From an uncultured Bdellovibrionales bacterium (GTDB lineage Bacteria > Bdellovibrionota > Bdellovibrionia > Bdellovibrionales > UBA1609): a stretch of 37,528 bases of DNA. Both the position numbers and the translations under genes were made by a program. Of the stretch, positions 8,799 to 18,557 are shown piece by piece (position 1 is the stretch's first letter; each line of letters begins with the position of its first letter). The notes beneath the pieces are model-generated. The model worked only from the letters and a program-made list of their open reading frames with translations, did not search any database and had not been told where the DNA came from. The stretch is from contig CALLBC010000108.1 in the NCBI GenBank assembly GCA_938001965.1, forward strand, positions 1 to 37,528, given 5' to 3'.

Positions 8799-10174
8799 GC
8801 AAGCTCCAGGACAGACTTTTCAATAATTTTTTTACAAACAGCCACATCTTCTTCTTTTAAAGTTGCTGGCAATAGGAATCTTAATCTAAATGGCCCTTTA
8901 CCACAGCCAAATGTCATTAAACCATTTTTATATAAGGTTTTTAAAAGAGCTAACATTTTTTCTTTAGAGCCATCCAAAGGAGTGGTAGCTACCATTAGCC
9001 CCATACCACCGGCATCTTGTAGCAAACCTCTACAACTTCCTTCATTTAGCTCATTTAACATACCAACAAACATGTTATGTACATTTTGTATTTTTCCCTT
9101 TTCACCCATATAACCATCTTCCAACTCTGTGAGCGCAGCAATCCCGGATGCCAGAGCCACTGTTGAGCCTGCAAAAGTGCCAGATACAAGCCCTGGTTTT
9201 GGGTTTAACTCTTCAGTAAATAATGTTGCACCAGCCTGCAACGTCTTAGCCACAGTACATACATCTACATACTCACCAATATCTAAGCGCTCAAAAGCAA
9301 AAAACTCTCCAGTACGACAAAATGTTTGTACTTCATCAGCCCAAACTGGGATGCCCTTTTCTCTGCAAAAATCTAACATTGGCAAGAAAAATTCTCTTGG
9401 GGCAGAGTTATAACCACCCTCTCCCTGCATCGGCTCAAAACAAAAACTACTAATATCGCCTTCATGTTTTGCAACATGTGATTTAAAAATTTCAAACGAT
9501 TTTTCAATACTTTTGGGGTCTTTCTTGTCATAAAAAGGTACTCTTAGAACCTCATTATATTTTGGCAAACCAACGGTGTAGTTTTCATTGTCAGTAATTT
9601 CTGCCATCATCATAGAACGACCTGCAAAGGCATTTTTCATCGCGATAATCATTTTTGCCGGAGACTTATATTGTCGACAAGCCTTGAGGGCATTTTCTCC
9701 TGCCATTGAACCCGAGGTGGTCAGCCACGCATGCTTTAACCTGCTTTTTTTACTAGCTAGATTGATTAATTTTTCTCCTAAAATGGAGTACTCTTTGTTT
9801 GGCTGTAAATTCCCTTGCATAACAATATCTGAAAGTGCCGCCTGTAAACTAGCTTTTATTATGGCTGGGTGAGAGTGCCCCAGTATGTGAATTCCTATCC
9901 CATTAATTAAATCAATTTTAACACTACCGTCTTCAAGCTCAACATATGGCCCCTGACCTGAACCTGTACCTATATAAGGGTAAAATAGTGGTCGCCCACG
10001 GTTAACCCCAACCTTATCCACATGTGCCTGTGCTTGTTCCACAAATTTATCATTCGGCTGTCTTGGGCCCTTAATGGAAGAGTTTATTTCTAAAACTTGA
10101 TCAATAATTTGATTAATGTTTTGTTTAATTTCTTTTGATTGCTCTAATACATGGCCTACTAATTGATCAGACAT
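8795..10174 (-). CDS. Class III PLP-dependent aminotransferase (acetyl/succinylornithine aminotransferase-like, with N-terminal extension)
   Basis: GIGIHILGHSHPAI, TTSGSMAGENALKACR, FEPMQGEGGYN, WADEVQTFCRTGEFFAFE, VAKTLQAGATLF (candidate PLP Lys). AstC-like role supported by operon context. Confidence 0.82.
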   Translation of the reverse strand: MSDQLVGHVLEQSKEIKQNINQIIDQVLEINSSIKGPRQPNDKFVEQAQAHVDKVGVNRGRPLFYPYIGTGSGQGPYVELEDGSVKIDLINGIGIHILGHSHPAIIKASLQAALSDIVMQGNLQPNKEYSILGEKLINLASKKSRLKHAWLTTSGSMAGENALKACRQYKSPAKMIIAMKNAFAGRSMMMAEITDNENYTVGLPKYNEVLRVPFYDKKDPKSIEKSFEIFKSHVAKHEGDISSFCFEPMQGEGGYNSAPREFFLPMLDFCREKGIPVWADEVQTFCRTGEFFAFERLDIGEYVDVCTVAKTLQAGATLFTEELNPKPGLVSGTFAGSTVALASGIAALTELEDGYMGEKGKIQNVHNMFVGMLNELNEGSCRGLLQDAGGMGLMVATTPLDGSKEKMLALLKTLYKNGLMTFGCGKGPFRLRFLLPATLKEEDVAVCKKIIEKSVLELA

Positions 10175-10467
10175 ACTACCCCTCTAAAATCAGATATAAA
10201 TTAAGAATCAACTTAACACTTTTTTATCAAAAATACCAAAGGGGACTCAGGGTGTTAGCCTAAGGTAAGAACAACTAATACTAGAAAAATAAATAAATAC
10301 TTCAAATTTGCAGTACATTGCCCATTGAGGGCAATGCCATGTTTATTTCAAGGACCCCTGGGGTAAATTGGTTATTTTTATATCATGGGTTCCTAGCAGT
10401 CCTGCGTTAACTTCCCTTATTATTATCAAAACTTTACAAGCTGATAATTCATTCATAAACTATTATT

Positions 10468-11247
10468 ATGTTTAAGCTTTTAATTTATTTTAGTTTGGTT
10501 TTATTTTCGCTGAACAGCCTCGCTCAAAGTGAAGCGCACCCTGATTTTAAAAAAGCTGTAAATAGTTATAAACAAAAAAACTACAAGGAAGCTCGTGAGC
10601 TTTTCCAAAAAATCTCCACTGACAACCCAGAGAATATTACAAGTTTATATAACCTTGGACTTGTTGAAGCCAAGCTCGGAAAACCAGGCATTGCTGCTGC
10701 TTTTTGGAAAAAAGTTTTAAACCTACAGCCGCACCACAATCAAGCCAGAAACTCCCTAAATAGTATCAAAAAAAAATTACCTAATGGTAACTCGCGATCA
10801 AGCTGGGAAAAATTTAGAAATTATGCCCTAAGTTACTTTTCAATAAATCACTTACTGTTTTTCTTTACTTTGTTTTTTGCCGGCGGAGCCGCCACCTGCA
10901 TAAAGTACTTTACCCGCCGACATATTGCGCTAAAAAATCATTTCCCAATGCCACACCTTCCTAAGCTATCAATATTTTTTATCGTCTGCTTTTTACTTGT
11001 AGCAATTTTATTTTCTGCAAAACTATATGATCACTCTAAGCCAAGGGCCACTGTAATTGCTGATTCAGCTTCCATCTTCTTAAGTCCAACTGAAGAAGAT
11101 GTTAAGATTAGCGAACTCAATCAAGGGGCAGAAGTTATTATTAATAACGTCATGGAGAAATGGGTGCGCATAGTTACTCTTTCTGGGAATGAAGGTTGGG
11201 TAAAAGCTGAAAGTATTTTGCAAACATCTGGGAGAGAACGTTTATGA
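10468..11247 (+). CDS. TPR protein with transmembrane segments and C-terminal SH3-like domain (BatE-like)
   Basis: Signal peptide; TPR-like SYKQKNYKEARELFQKI...ITSLYNLGLVEAKLG; TM helices; C-terminal ATVIADSASIFLSPTEE...GWVKAESIL resembles bacterial SH3. Confidence 0.65.
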   Translation: MFKLLIYFSLVLFSLNSLAQSEAHPDFKKAVNSYKQKNYKEARELFQKISTDNPENITSLYNLGLVEAKLGKPGIAAAFWKKVLNLQPHHNQARNSLNSIKKKLPNGNSRSSWEKFRNYALSYFSINHLLFFFTLFFAGGAATCIKYFTRRHIALKNHFPMPHLPKLSIFFIVCFLLVAILFSAKLYDHSKPRATVIADSASIFLSPTEEDVKISELNQGAEVIINNVMEKWVRIVTLSGNEGWVKAESILQTSGRERL

Positions 11248-11771
11248 TTAACTACCTTTGGGAAAATTTATTCAAACGCAATGAAGACCATGTAATTAAA
11301 GTCTTATCTAATAATGTTTTATTTAAAGACTTAACATCTAGTGAGTTACAAACTGTATCAAATTTTTTACATATTCGTCACTACCGCCCGGCTGAATTGA
11401 TTTTCAGACAAAATGAAATCGGTGTTGGCATGTATATTATTCTTAAGGGAAAAGTTGACATTCTTATTGAAAACCATAGCGCTGGCGACGAAGACACTGG
11501 TGACTTTATAACACGGCTAGAAGAAGGTGATTTAATGGGCGAACTGTCACTTATAGAAGAAAATAGTCGACGAACTGCTTCTGCCCGAGCCATGAATGAG
11601 TCATCACTCCTTGGTTTTTTTCAACCTGACTTAAAAAACTTACTGCAATCTCACCCTGAAATTGGAGGACGTATATTATTACGACTTTCCCAGGTGCTTG
11701 GCAGACGACTATCTGAAACGGCAACTAAAATTACTGAACTTAAAAAACAAATTGATAGTATAAAGGCTTAA
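11244..11771 (+). CDS. Stand-alone cyclic nucleotide-binding domain protein
   Basis: cNMP-fold pattern: IRHYRPAELIFRQNEIGVGMYIILKGKVDI...LEEGDLMGELSLIEENSRRTASARA; no HTH after it. Confidence 0.85.
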   Translation: MINYLWENLFKRNEDHVIKVLSNNVLFKDLTSSELQTVSNFLHIRHYRPAELIFRQNEIGVGMYIILKGKVDILIENHSAGDEDTGDFITRLEEGDLMGELSLIEENSRRTASARAMNESSLLGFFQPDLKNLLQSHPEIGGRILLRLSQVLGRRLSETATKITELKKQIDSIKA

Positions 11772-12821
11772 ATGAACATACTTATACAACAACAGCGCTT
11801 AAAAAAAATTGAACGACTAAAACTCGTTTTATTTCTAAGTATAATTGCCGTTGGCTTATTAATATTACTAAAAGTGGACAACATGTTACTGTCCTTTTTG
11901 TTAGCCTTTGTTTTAAAATATACCCTTGCACCACTAATTAATTATTCGGAAAGAAAGGGTGTTAGTAAATCCCATGCAACACTACTTGTTTTTACATTAT
12001 TTTTTAGTCTTATTGGCATTTTAATTTATTGGGCTTTACCGTATATTTCTGTTCAATTTAAAGCCTTCCACGCAGAATTGCCACGTTATATTGAAGGGAC
12101 ACGCTCCTTAATTTTTGACATCGAGTCTCGAGTGGAAGAAATTATTAACACTAGCGTCGAGTTTAACCTTAGTGCTCAAGCAGAAAGCTTAATGGTTAGC
12201 TGGACTAGGTCTTTATTTGAAGATCTTCCTAATTTTTTATCTAAATCTTTAACCACAATTCTCCTTGCTCCCTTCTTTGCTTATTTTTTGCTAAAAGATA
12301 GCCACAGCATTTCTAAAAAACTTTTAGATTTAGTTCCAAATAGTTTTTTTGAGCTTGCCCTGAGCTTGCAATACCAAATTAGCGAACAAATGGGACAATT
12401 CATTCGAGCACGACTACTAGAGGCTGTAATTGTTGGTATGATTGTATGGGCTGGTCTTAGTATTATTGGTTTCCCATATTCTCATTTACTTGCTTTATTT
12501 GCTGCCCTAACTAATTTAATCCCATATATTGGGCCAATTATAGGGGCCATCCCCGCCATTATTATTGCAATGATTAATGGTGCTGGGCTACTTGCAGTTG
12601 TTGGTGTTTACGCCTTTGCTCAGCTTATTGATATTATTTTTATTATCCCCCTTGTTGTGGCTAAAATTGTTAATTTACACCCAATCACAGTTGTGGTTTC
12701 TATAATTATTGGAGCTCAACTTCTTGGTATTGTGGGTATGTTGGTTTCAATTCCTGCAGCCAGTATGATCAAGGTAACCGCTCAAAATGTGTATCATCAT
12801 TTAATTAATTTCAGAGCATAA
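11772..12821 (+). CDS. AI-2E/PerM family membrane transporter
   Basis: Multiple TM helices; LLAPFFAYFLLKDS, LTNLIPYIGPIIGAIPA, HPITVVVSIIIGAQLLGIVGMLVSIPAA typical of the AI-2E transporter family. Confidence 0.88.
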   Translation: MNILIQQQRLKKIERLKLVLFLSIIAVGLLILLKVDNMLLSFLLAFVLKYTLAPLINYSERKGVSKSHATLLVFTLFFSLIGILIYWALPYISVQFKAFHAELPRYIEGTRSLIFDIESRVEEIINTSVEFNLSAQAESLMVSWTRSLFEDLPNFLSKSLTTILLAPFFAYFLLKDSHSISKKLLDLVPNSFFELALSLQYQISEQMGQFIRARLLEAVIVGMIVWAGLSIIGFPYSHLLALFAALTNLIPYIGPIIGAIPAIIIAMINGAGLLAVVGVYAFAQLIDIIFIIPLVVAKIVNLHPITVVVSIIIGAQLLGIVGMLVSIPAASMIKVTAQNVYHHLINFRA

Positions 12822-12946
12822 AACCCTTTAATTACAATAGCTTATGTTGTGTTAAATAATTTTTAAAAAATACACTCCTAGCTTAACACTAAGCCCTCCA
12901 TATAGTAGTATGCCTAGATCATTACCAATCTTTGATTTGGAGACCC

Positions 12947-13699
12947 ATGAAAAATCTAATTTACACCCTTTTAATTTTAAGTTTTCTCGCCCTTACTGGC
13001 TGCTCCACCGCAGAGTTAAAAAACACTAATATTGATGAAAAAACTGCTGAAGGAACTTACAACCTCGCTACATATTATGCCAAAAACAAAAGATATGAAG
13101 ATGCCTTAGCCCGCTTAAGAACATTAAAAAATAAGTTTCCATACAGTAAATATGCCGTTATGTCTGAGCTAAAAGTTGCAGACATTGAATTTCAAAGGGA
13201 GTTCTGGCCTGAGGCTGAAACTGCCTATCGTTTATTTAAAGAATTTCACCCTAAACACCCCAAGTCTGATTATGTTAGCTACCAAATGGCTTTAAGCCAA
13301 TACAACCAACTTCCATCAACAATTGATCGTGATTTAACTGATGCTTATAATACTATCCGATATTTTGATGATGTTATTCAAAGCTATCCAAAAAGTGAGT
13401 GGGTCGCTAGCTCTAAAGAATACAAAAATAAAACTATTAAAATGCTAGCCGAGAAGGAGCAATATATTGCATCTTTTTACTTTATAAGAGAACATTATTT
13501 AAGTGCTCTTGGAAGATATGAAGGAATTCTTAAGCGCTTTAAGGGAATTGGTGTTGAGGAAGATGCTTTATATGGTGCTGCAGTATCAGCCTATAAAGTG
13601 AAGGATATGGCAAAGGCAAAAGATTACTTGGACACTCTTGCAACAAAATATCCCAACTCTGATCTATACAAAAAGGCCAAAGGTAAGATTCGTGAATAA
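12947..13699 (+). CDS. bamD: Outer-membrane assembly lipoprotein, BamD/YfiO-like
   Basis: Lipobox LALTGC; TPR-type AEGTYNLATYYAKNKRYEDALARLRTLKNKFPYSKYA. ORF track starts at a TTG (12932); ATG at 12947 has upstream ttggagac. Confidence 0.8.
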   Translation: MKNLIYTLLILSFLALTGCSTAELKNTNIDEKTAEGTYNLATYYAKNKRYEDALARLRTLKNKFPYSKYAVMSELKVADIEFQREFWPEAETAYRLFKEFHPKHPKSDYVSYQMALSQYNQLPSTIDRDLTDAYNTIRYFDDVIQSYPKSEWVASSKEYKNKTIKMLAEKEQYIASFYFIREHYLSALGRYEGILKRFKGIGVEEDALYGAAVSAYKVKDMAKAKDYLDTLATKYPNSDLYKKAKGKIRE

Positions 13700-14417
13700 C
13701 AAAGACTATGATGATTTATTAGAAACTGCTCATGAGCTTTTTAAAGAAAGTAAGTACGACCAAGCAGAAACAATTTTAAACCAATTAATTTTAAAAAATC
13801 AAAAAAAGCCTATTGTTTTCCATTTACTTGGCACAATTTATTACGATCGTGGAAAGTTTAATAAAGCAATTCGAGCCTTCAGAAGAGCTCTTGAAATAGA
13901 CCCCTCTTTCACTGATGCCAGTGTGGGCCTAAGTATTATCTTAAATGATCTTGGTAAATACGACGAAGGCAAAAAGGTCTTCCTTGAGGCTCAGGCCATG
14001 CTTGGAACTAAAGACCAAGAGCAAGACAGCTATATCAACGAAAAAATTGCCATTAAACATGATGAACTCGGCGAATTATATTCAAACTATAAACGCCATA
14101 AAGAGGCTATGGAGCAGTACTTAAAGGCATTGTTGCTCTCCAAAAGAAAGCCCGAGCTAAACTTAAAAGTTGTTTCTTGCCTTAGGCGTCTTGGTGAAAA
14201 AGACAAGGCCATCTTTAGGCTTAGAGATCTTTTAAAAAGTTATCCCGACTTCACCTCTGCAAGAGTGATGTTGGGTGAAATTTTATTCGAAAACAAACAA
14301 AACCCAGAGGCTACTCATGAATTAGAGCGCGTCCTTCAAATTGAACCCAATAATCAAATAGCAAAAAATCTTTTAAACGAATTACATAATCATAACTTAA
14401 TACACAGCAATACTTAA
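13692..14417 (+). CDS. TPR repeat protein
   Basis: Several TPRs (VFHLLGTIYYDRGKFNKAIRAFRRALEIDPS etc.). Likely GTG start at 13692 overlapping the bamD stop, rather than the track start at 13638. Confidence 0.8.
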   Translation: MNNKDYDDLLETAHELFKESKYDQAETILNQLILKNQKKPIVFHLLGTIYYDRGKFNKAIRAFRRALEIDPSFTDASVGLSIILNDLGKYDEGKKVFLEAQAMLGTKDQEQDSYINEKIAIKHDELGELYSNYKRHKEAMEQYLKALLLSKRKPELNLKVVSCLRRLGEKDKAIFRLRDLLKSYPDFTSARVMLGEILFENKQNPEATHELERVLQIEPNNQIAKNLLNELHNHNLIHSNT

Positions 14418-14426
14418 AGGCACTTT

Positions 14427-14939
14427 ATGAACTTAAAAAATGACTTAGTTAAATTTATATCTGAAGACGAAATCAACGAAATGGTTATTAGCCTGGCAAA
14501 AGAAGTTGAAAGAGACTATGAAGGACTAGAGTTATATATTATTTGCCCGCTCAAGGGGTCTATATTATTTGTTTCTGATCTTGTGAGAAAAATTAGCTTA
14601 CCAACAATTGTAGATTTTGTTCATTTAACATCACCAAAAAAACAAAGTGTTAAAATACATAAAGATATTCAAAACGATATTACTGGCAAGCATGTATTAA
14701 TCGTGGAAGAAATTATTGATGCCGGAAGAACTTTAAGCTTTTTAAGAACACGAGTCCTAGCTTCAAACCCTGCTTCTGTTAAAATATTGACCCTGCTTGA
14801 TAAACCAGCAAGACGTGAATTACCAATTCAACCTGATTATGTTGGTCATACTATTGATGATCGATTTGTTATTGGTTATGGGATGGATTCCGAAGAAAAG
14901 GGACGAAACTATAAAGATATTTACAATTATCGCAACTAG
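14427..14939 (+). CDS. hpt: Hypoxanthine phosphoribosyltransferase
   Basis: PRTase motif VLIVEEIIDAGRTLSFL; IICPLKGSILFVSDLVRKI; VGYGMD-type FVIGYGMDSEEKGRN. Confidence 0.87.
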   Translation: MNLKNDLVKFISEDEINEMVISLAKEVERDYEGLELYIICPLKGSILFVSDLVRKISLPTIVDFVHLTSPKKQSVKIHKDIQNDITGKHVLIVEEIIDAGRTLSFLRTRVLASNPASVKILTLLDKPARRELPIQPDYVGHTIDDRFVIGYGMDSEEKGRNYKDIYNYRN

Positions 14940-14940
14940 C

Positions 14941-14970
14941 TTCTTAGTTAACTAAAACGTTAACTAAGAA
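14941..14970. repeat. Perfect inverted repeat (12-bp arms, 6-nt loop) between convergent hpt and rimO
   Basis: ttcttagttaac - taaaac - gttaactaagaa; no 3' T-tract on the plus strand, so not a classical plus-strand terminator. Confidence 0.75.
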
Positions 14971-15180
14971 AAAAACCATTACTGACATCACAAAAATTAA
15001 TGTAATTTGATTGCCTAACAAGCTGATCTCCCTAATTATTAGCCCTGTTATCTATAAATTAAAAAATTTATTATCAGGTACTTATATATTAGAGCAGAGA
15101 TTGACGTTGGCCGTCAAGTATTGAAAATTTATTTAGACTTTCAATGTAATTTACAACTTTGCTTGAAAACAAATTTCCAA

Positions 15181-16548
15181 TCAAATGATTGAACCGACTA
15201 AGTCATAATCATGACTTTCAGTAATTTTAACATCAATTATTTCGCCTTGTTTAGCCTGACCTTCATTAATATAAACAATACCATCAATGTCTGGAGCTTG
15301 CCCAGCGTAGCGACCTTGCAACAATAACTCTGTTTCTTCACTAACTCCATCAACAATTACGGGAAGTACTTTATCAATTAAAACCTTATGCTTTTCTTTA
15401 CTAATGGGCTTTTGCAGAGACATCAACCTGTCATAGCGCTCTTGTTTAACGGCCTCATCAATTTGATTTGGCAAGGTTCCAGCCTTAGTATTTTCTTCAA
15501 CCGAATACTGAAATGCTCCAACACGATCAAACTTTTGTTCTTTTATAAACTCAAGTAACTCTTCAAATTGAGCTTCTGTTTCCCCTGGATAGCCAACAAT
15601 AAACTGCGTTCTTACTACAGCATCAGGTATTTCTGACCTTATTAGTTCTAGGCACTTCACGATTTGCTCTTTTGTTACCCTACGATTCATTGTTTTAAGC
15701 ATTTCATTATTAATATGCTGTAGCGGCATATCAAAGTAATTAACCAAGTTATCTCTTTCTTTTATAAGTTGGATCATTTTTTCGTCAATTCCATCAGGAT
15801 ATAAATATAAAACCCTGATCCAATCGGCCCCACTCTTATCAGATAACTCTTTTAATAAGTTATAAGGGGAATCTGTACGGCTTGGGTCTTTTTTCTTCAA
15901 GTCCCAACCATAGTCTGTAAAATCATGAGAAATTACAATGAGTTCACGCACACCACCAGCAACAAGTAGTTTTGCCTCACTAACCACATTTTCAACCTTT
16001 CTGGATTGCAAATTACCCCTAATTAAGGGAATCGCACAAAAGGCACATCTTTTTTTACACCCTTCAGAAATTTTTAAATAGGCTCTGTGTGAAAACTGAG
16101 AATTTAACCTTGGAGTAGATTCCTCCTGTAAATAGGTTGGCAAATTAAAATAAGTTTTCTTTTTTTCGCCCTTATAAGCCTTTTCCAAAATATCATCTAT
16201 ATTCTGAAACTGACCCGACCCCACAAACAAATCTGCTTCTGGTAATCCCTCGACCAAATCATCTTTATATCTTTGAGTTAAACAACCGGCCACAACTAGC
16301 TTTTTTAAATTACCAGAAGCTTTAAGCTTAGCAGCCCCCAGGACAGTATTAATTGACTCTTCTTTAGCGTCCTCAATGAAGCCACATGTATTCACAATAA
16401 TTGTATCCGCCTCAGCCTGGTCTTTGACTAAGTCATAACCTTTATTTTGAAGTGTTCCATACATAATTTCACTATCAACCAAGTTTTTTGGACAACCTAG
16501 GCTAATAATATGAACTTTCTTTTTATTTTCTATAGTTTGATCCGACAA
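15181..16548 (-). CDS. rimO: Ribosomal protein S12 methylthiotransferase
   Basis: ISLGCPKNLVDSE, IVNTCGFIEDAKEES, radical SAM ISEGCKKRCAFCAIP, C-terminal TRAM-like region. Confidence 0.95.
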   Translation of the reverse strand: MSDQTIENKKKVHIISLGCPKNLVDSEIMYGTLQNKGYDLVKDQAEADTIIVNTCGFIEDAKEESINTVLGAAKLKASGNLKKLVVAGCLTQRYKDDLVEGLPEADLFVGSGQFQNIDDILEKAYKGEKKKTYFNLPTYLQEESTPRLNSQFSHRAYLKISEGCKKRCAFCAIPLIRGNLQSRKVENVVSEAKLLVAGGVRELIVISHDFTDYGWDLKKKDPSRTDSPYNLLKELSDKSGADWIRVLYLYPDGIDEKMIQLIKERDNLVNYFDMPLQHINNEMLKTMNRRVTKEQIVKCLELIRSEIPDAVVRTQFIVGYPGETEAQFEELLEFIKEQKFDRVGAFQYSVEENTKAGTLPNQIDEAVKQERYDRLMSLQKPISKEKHKVLIDKVLPVIVDGVSEETELLLQGRYAGQAPDIDGIVYINEGQAKQGEIIDVKITESHDYDLVGSII

Positions 16549-17196
16549 TTACATCTCCGTTGATTCAGCGCCCTTTGGTGCTATATATTTAAATTTTGAA
16601 TCAATGGCTTTAGTTTTAAATGATACCTTCGTAAAATCGTGTCTTGTTTTATTTTCTAAGCTATCCGTGTACTCAATAAATTTTATTTCTTCCGCCGATT
16701 TATCAATTCCAATTTTAGCCGATTTTATATCCGCCATTTCTGATTTCTTTTTAAATAACACTTTAAAAGTATTTTCATTAATTTTTGTAAAATTTAAGTC
16801 CTCTTTAATATTTGCATTTCCAAAAAATGCAGCCAAAAAACCCTTAACCTTTTTTTGACCAGATTTAGATTTTAAATGCGTTACTTGAACTTTACCGCCA
16901 AGCTTTTGGGATAATTTATTTTCAATCCAGATCCCATTTTTATTCATTACCACTAAATGCTTTTCTGGATTCGTAATTTCATATCGCATTCTATTATTAC
17001 TAAGGTATAAACTGCCGTTACTTTTTTTAGTCTCACCGAGCAAAGACATCTCTACAGTTTTATTTAATTTCATTTCAACGGCTGGAGAATTTCTGTATTT
17101 ATTAATGACCTGATGCAACCTTATTGTTGGATCCGCACTTTCGGCAAAACCCGTAACTGATACAGCAAATAATATTGAAAAAAGTAAGCATTTCAT
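16549..17196 (-). CDS. LolA-like outer-membrane lipoprotein carrier protein
   Basis: Signal peptide; short secreted protein with alternating beta pattern (MRYEITNPEKHLVVMNKNGIWIENKL); abuts rimO. Confidence 0.65.
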   Translation of the reverse strand: MKCLLFSILFAVSVTGFAESADPTIRLHQVINKYRNSPAVEMKLNKTVEMSLLGETKKSNGSLYLSNNRMRYEITNPEKHLVVMNKNGIWIENKLSQKLGGKVQVTHLKSKSGQKKVKGFLAAFFGNANIKEDLNFTKINENTFKVLFKKKSEMADIKSAKIGIDKSAEEIKFIEYTDSLENKTRHDFTKVSFKTKAIDSKFKYIAPKGAESTEM

Positions 17197-17316
17197 AAAC
17201 TTAAACTAACAATTTTTATATATTATGTCTATGTTCACACTCAATATTGACAGGCATTTGACACCCAAATAGCCAAAAGCCTATAAAGTTTTCATTGAAA
17301 TTCAATAATCTCTATT

Positions 17317-18000
17317 TCAACCCAACAATGAACCAATATTTCTCTGCTGAACCCTAAAATTCAACCTTTCAGCCAGGACCCAAACTTCAAAATTTCTTGG
17401 GCTACCAAGAGCCGCGTAAGCCGCCCTGGCAGTGGCCCCGGTGGTGATCACATCATCCACAAAAACAATTTGCTGATTACTACTCCATTTAATTTTTTGT
17501 TTTACTTTGTATTGTTTTTTAAAGCGATCATTCTTATTTAATTTCTTTTGTTTTTTATAACTATTTATATCAGTTAATATGTCTTTATACTTACACCCTG
17601 TCACTTCGGACAATGCCCTTGCTAAGTGTAGTGCATGATTTTTTTTAACTTTTACTGACGGCGCAGGTACAAAAACTATTTCTCGATTTTGATAATAATC
17701 AAATGTTATTTGCTGTAAAATTAGTAAACCTAATTTACCAAAGACTTTAGGGGAATGGCCACCTTTTAGATTATATATTATTTTATTAATAAAATAATCA
17801 TTTCTATCACTCCAAACCCAAGCTCTCCTTACAGGAAAATCATAATTTAAACTTGCTGCATTACAATTTCCTTCAGCAAGAGACTTATATTTCTTCCAGC
17901 ACCCCTTGCACAAAATATCTATGGGAGGCTCATATACATTACAAAGCAAGCAAACCCTTAAAAAATCAAACCAATCATACACATCAAAATTAAATAGCAA
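17317..18000 (-). CDS. ComF-family phosphoribosyltransferase-like protein
   Basis: N-terminal CLLCNVYEPPIDILCKGC zinc-finger-like motif; PRTase motif IVFVDDVITTGATARAAYAAL; ARALS. Confidence 0.88.
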   Translation of the reverse strand: MLFNFDVYDWFDFLRVCLLCNVYEPPIDILCKGCWKKYKSLAEGNCNAASLNYDFPVRRAWVWSDRNDYFINKIIYNLKGGHSPKVFGKLGLLILQQITFDYYQNREIVFVPAPSVKVKKNHALHLARALSEVTGCKYKDILTDINSYKKQKKLNKNDRFKKQYKVKQKIKWSSNQQIVFVDDVITTGATARAAYAALGSPRNFEVWVLAERLNFRVQQRNIGSLLG

Positions 18001-18069
18001 CTTCCAAAAATTACTATAACTAAACCTAAGCTACCTTTAAAAAATGAATATCCAATAGGCGAACTTCAA

Positions 18070-18543
18070 CTAATCATTATGATAGGGAATATTTTTCTGT
18101 ATACAGATAGACCTGTATATTTGTTCCATGGCCATAATCTTTGCCACATGGTGATTCATCGTTAATGGGCTAAGACTAATCGACTGATCTGCTCTATTTT
18201 TTATATCATCTGAAAACCCATAACTACCACCTATTAAAAAAACAATTCTCTGCTTTCCTAAATTAAATGAGTTTTCAATATTTTTAGATAATGCCCTTGA
18301 GCCTTCATAAACCTTACCATTTTCATCAAAAATAATTATGTAGTCTTTCGAAGAAAGCTTTTTAAGAATTAAATCTTGTTCAAGTTTAATTTTTTCGTTT
18401 TTCTTACTTCTTGGTAGGCTTTTAGTTTTTATCACATCAATTTTAAATGGATAGTAATGATTAATTTTTTTTAGATACAAGTTACTGGCTATTTCAGCCC
18501 ACTCTTCTTTGCCCGATTGTATATATATTAATTTTATTTCCAC
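18070..18543 (-). CDS. rlmH: 23S rRNA pseudouridine-1915 N3-methyltransferase
   Basis: IIIFDENGKVYEGSRALSKNIE, IVFLIGGSYGFSDDIKNRADQSISLSPLTMNHHVAKIMAMEQIYRS is RlmH-like. Confidence 0.93.
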   Translation of the reverse strand: MEIKLIYIQSGKEEWAEIASNLYLKKINHYYPFKIDVIKTKSLPRSKKNEKIKLEQDLILKKLSSKDYIIIFDENGKVYEGSRALSKNIENSFNLGKQRIVFLIGGSYGFSDDIKNRADQSISLSPLTMNHHVAKIMAMEQIYRSICIQKNIPYHND

Positions 18544-18557
18544 CCAATATACTCTGG

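Noticed and set aside
9129-9872. Two 94-aa plus-strand ORFs
   Set aside because: Fully antisense to the aminotransferase gene, with no recognisable domain.
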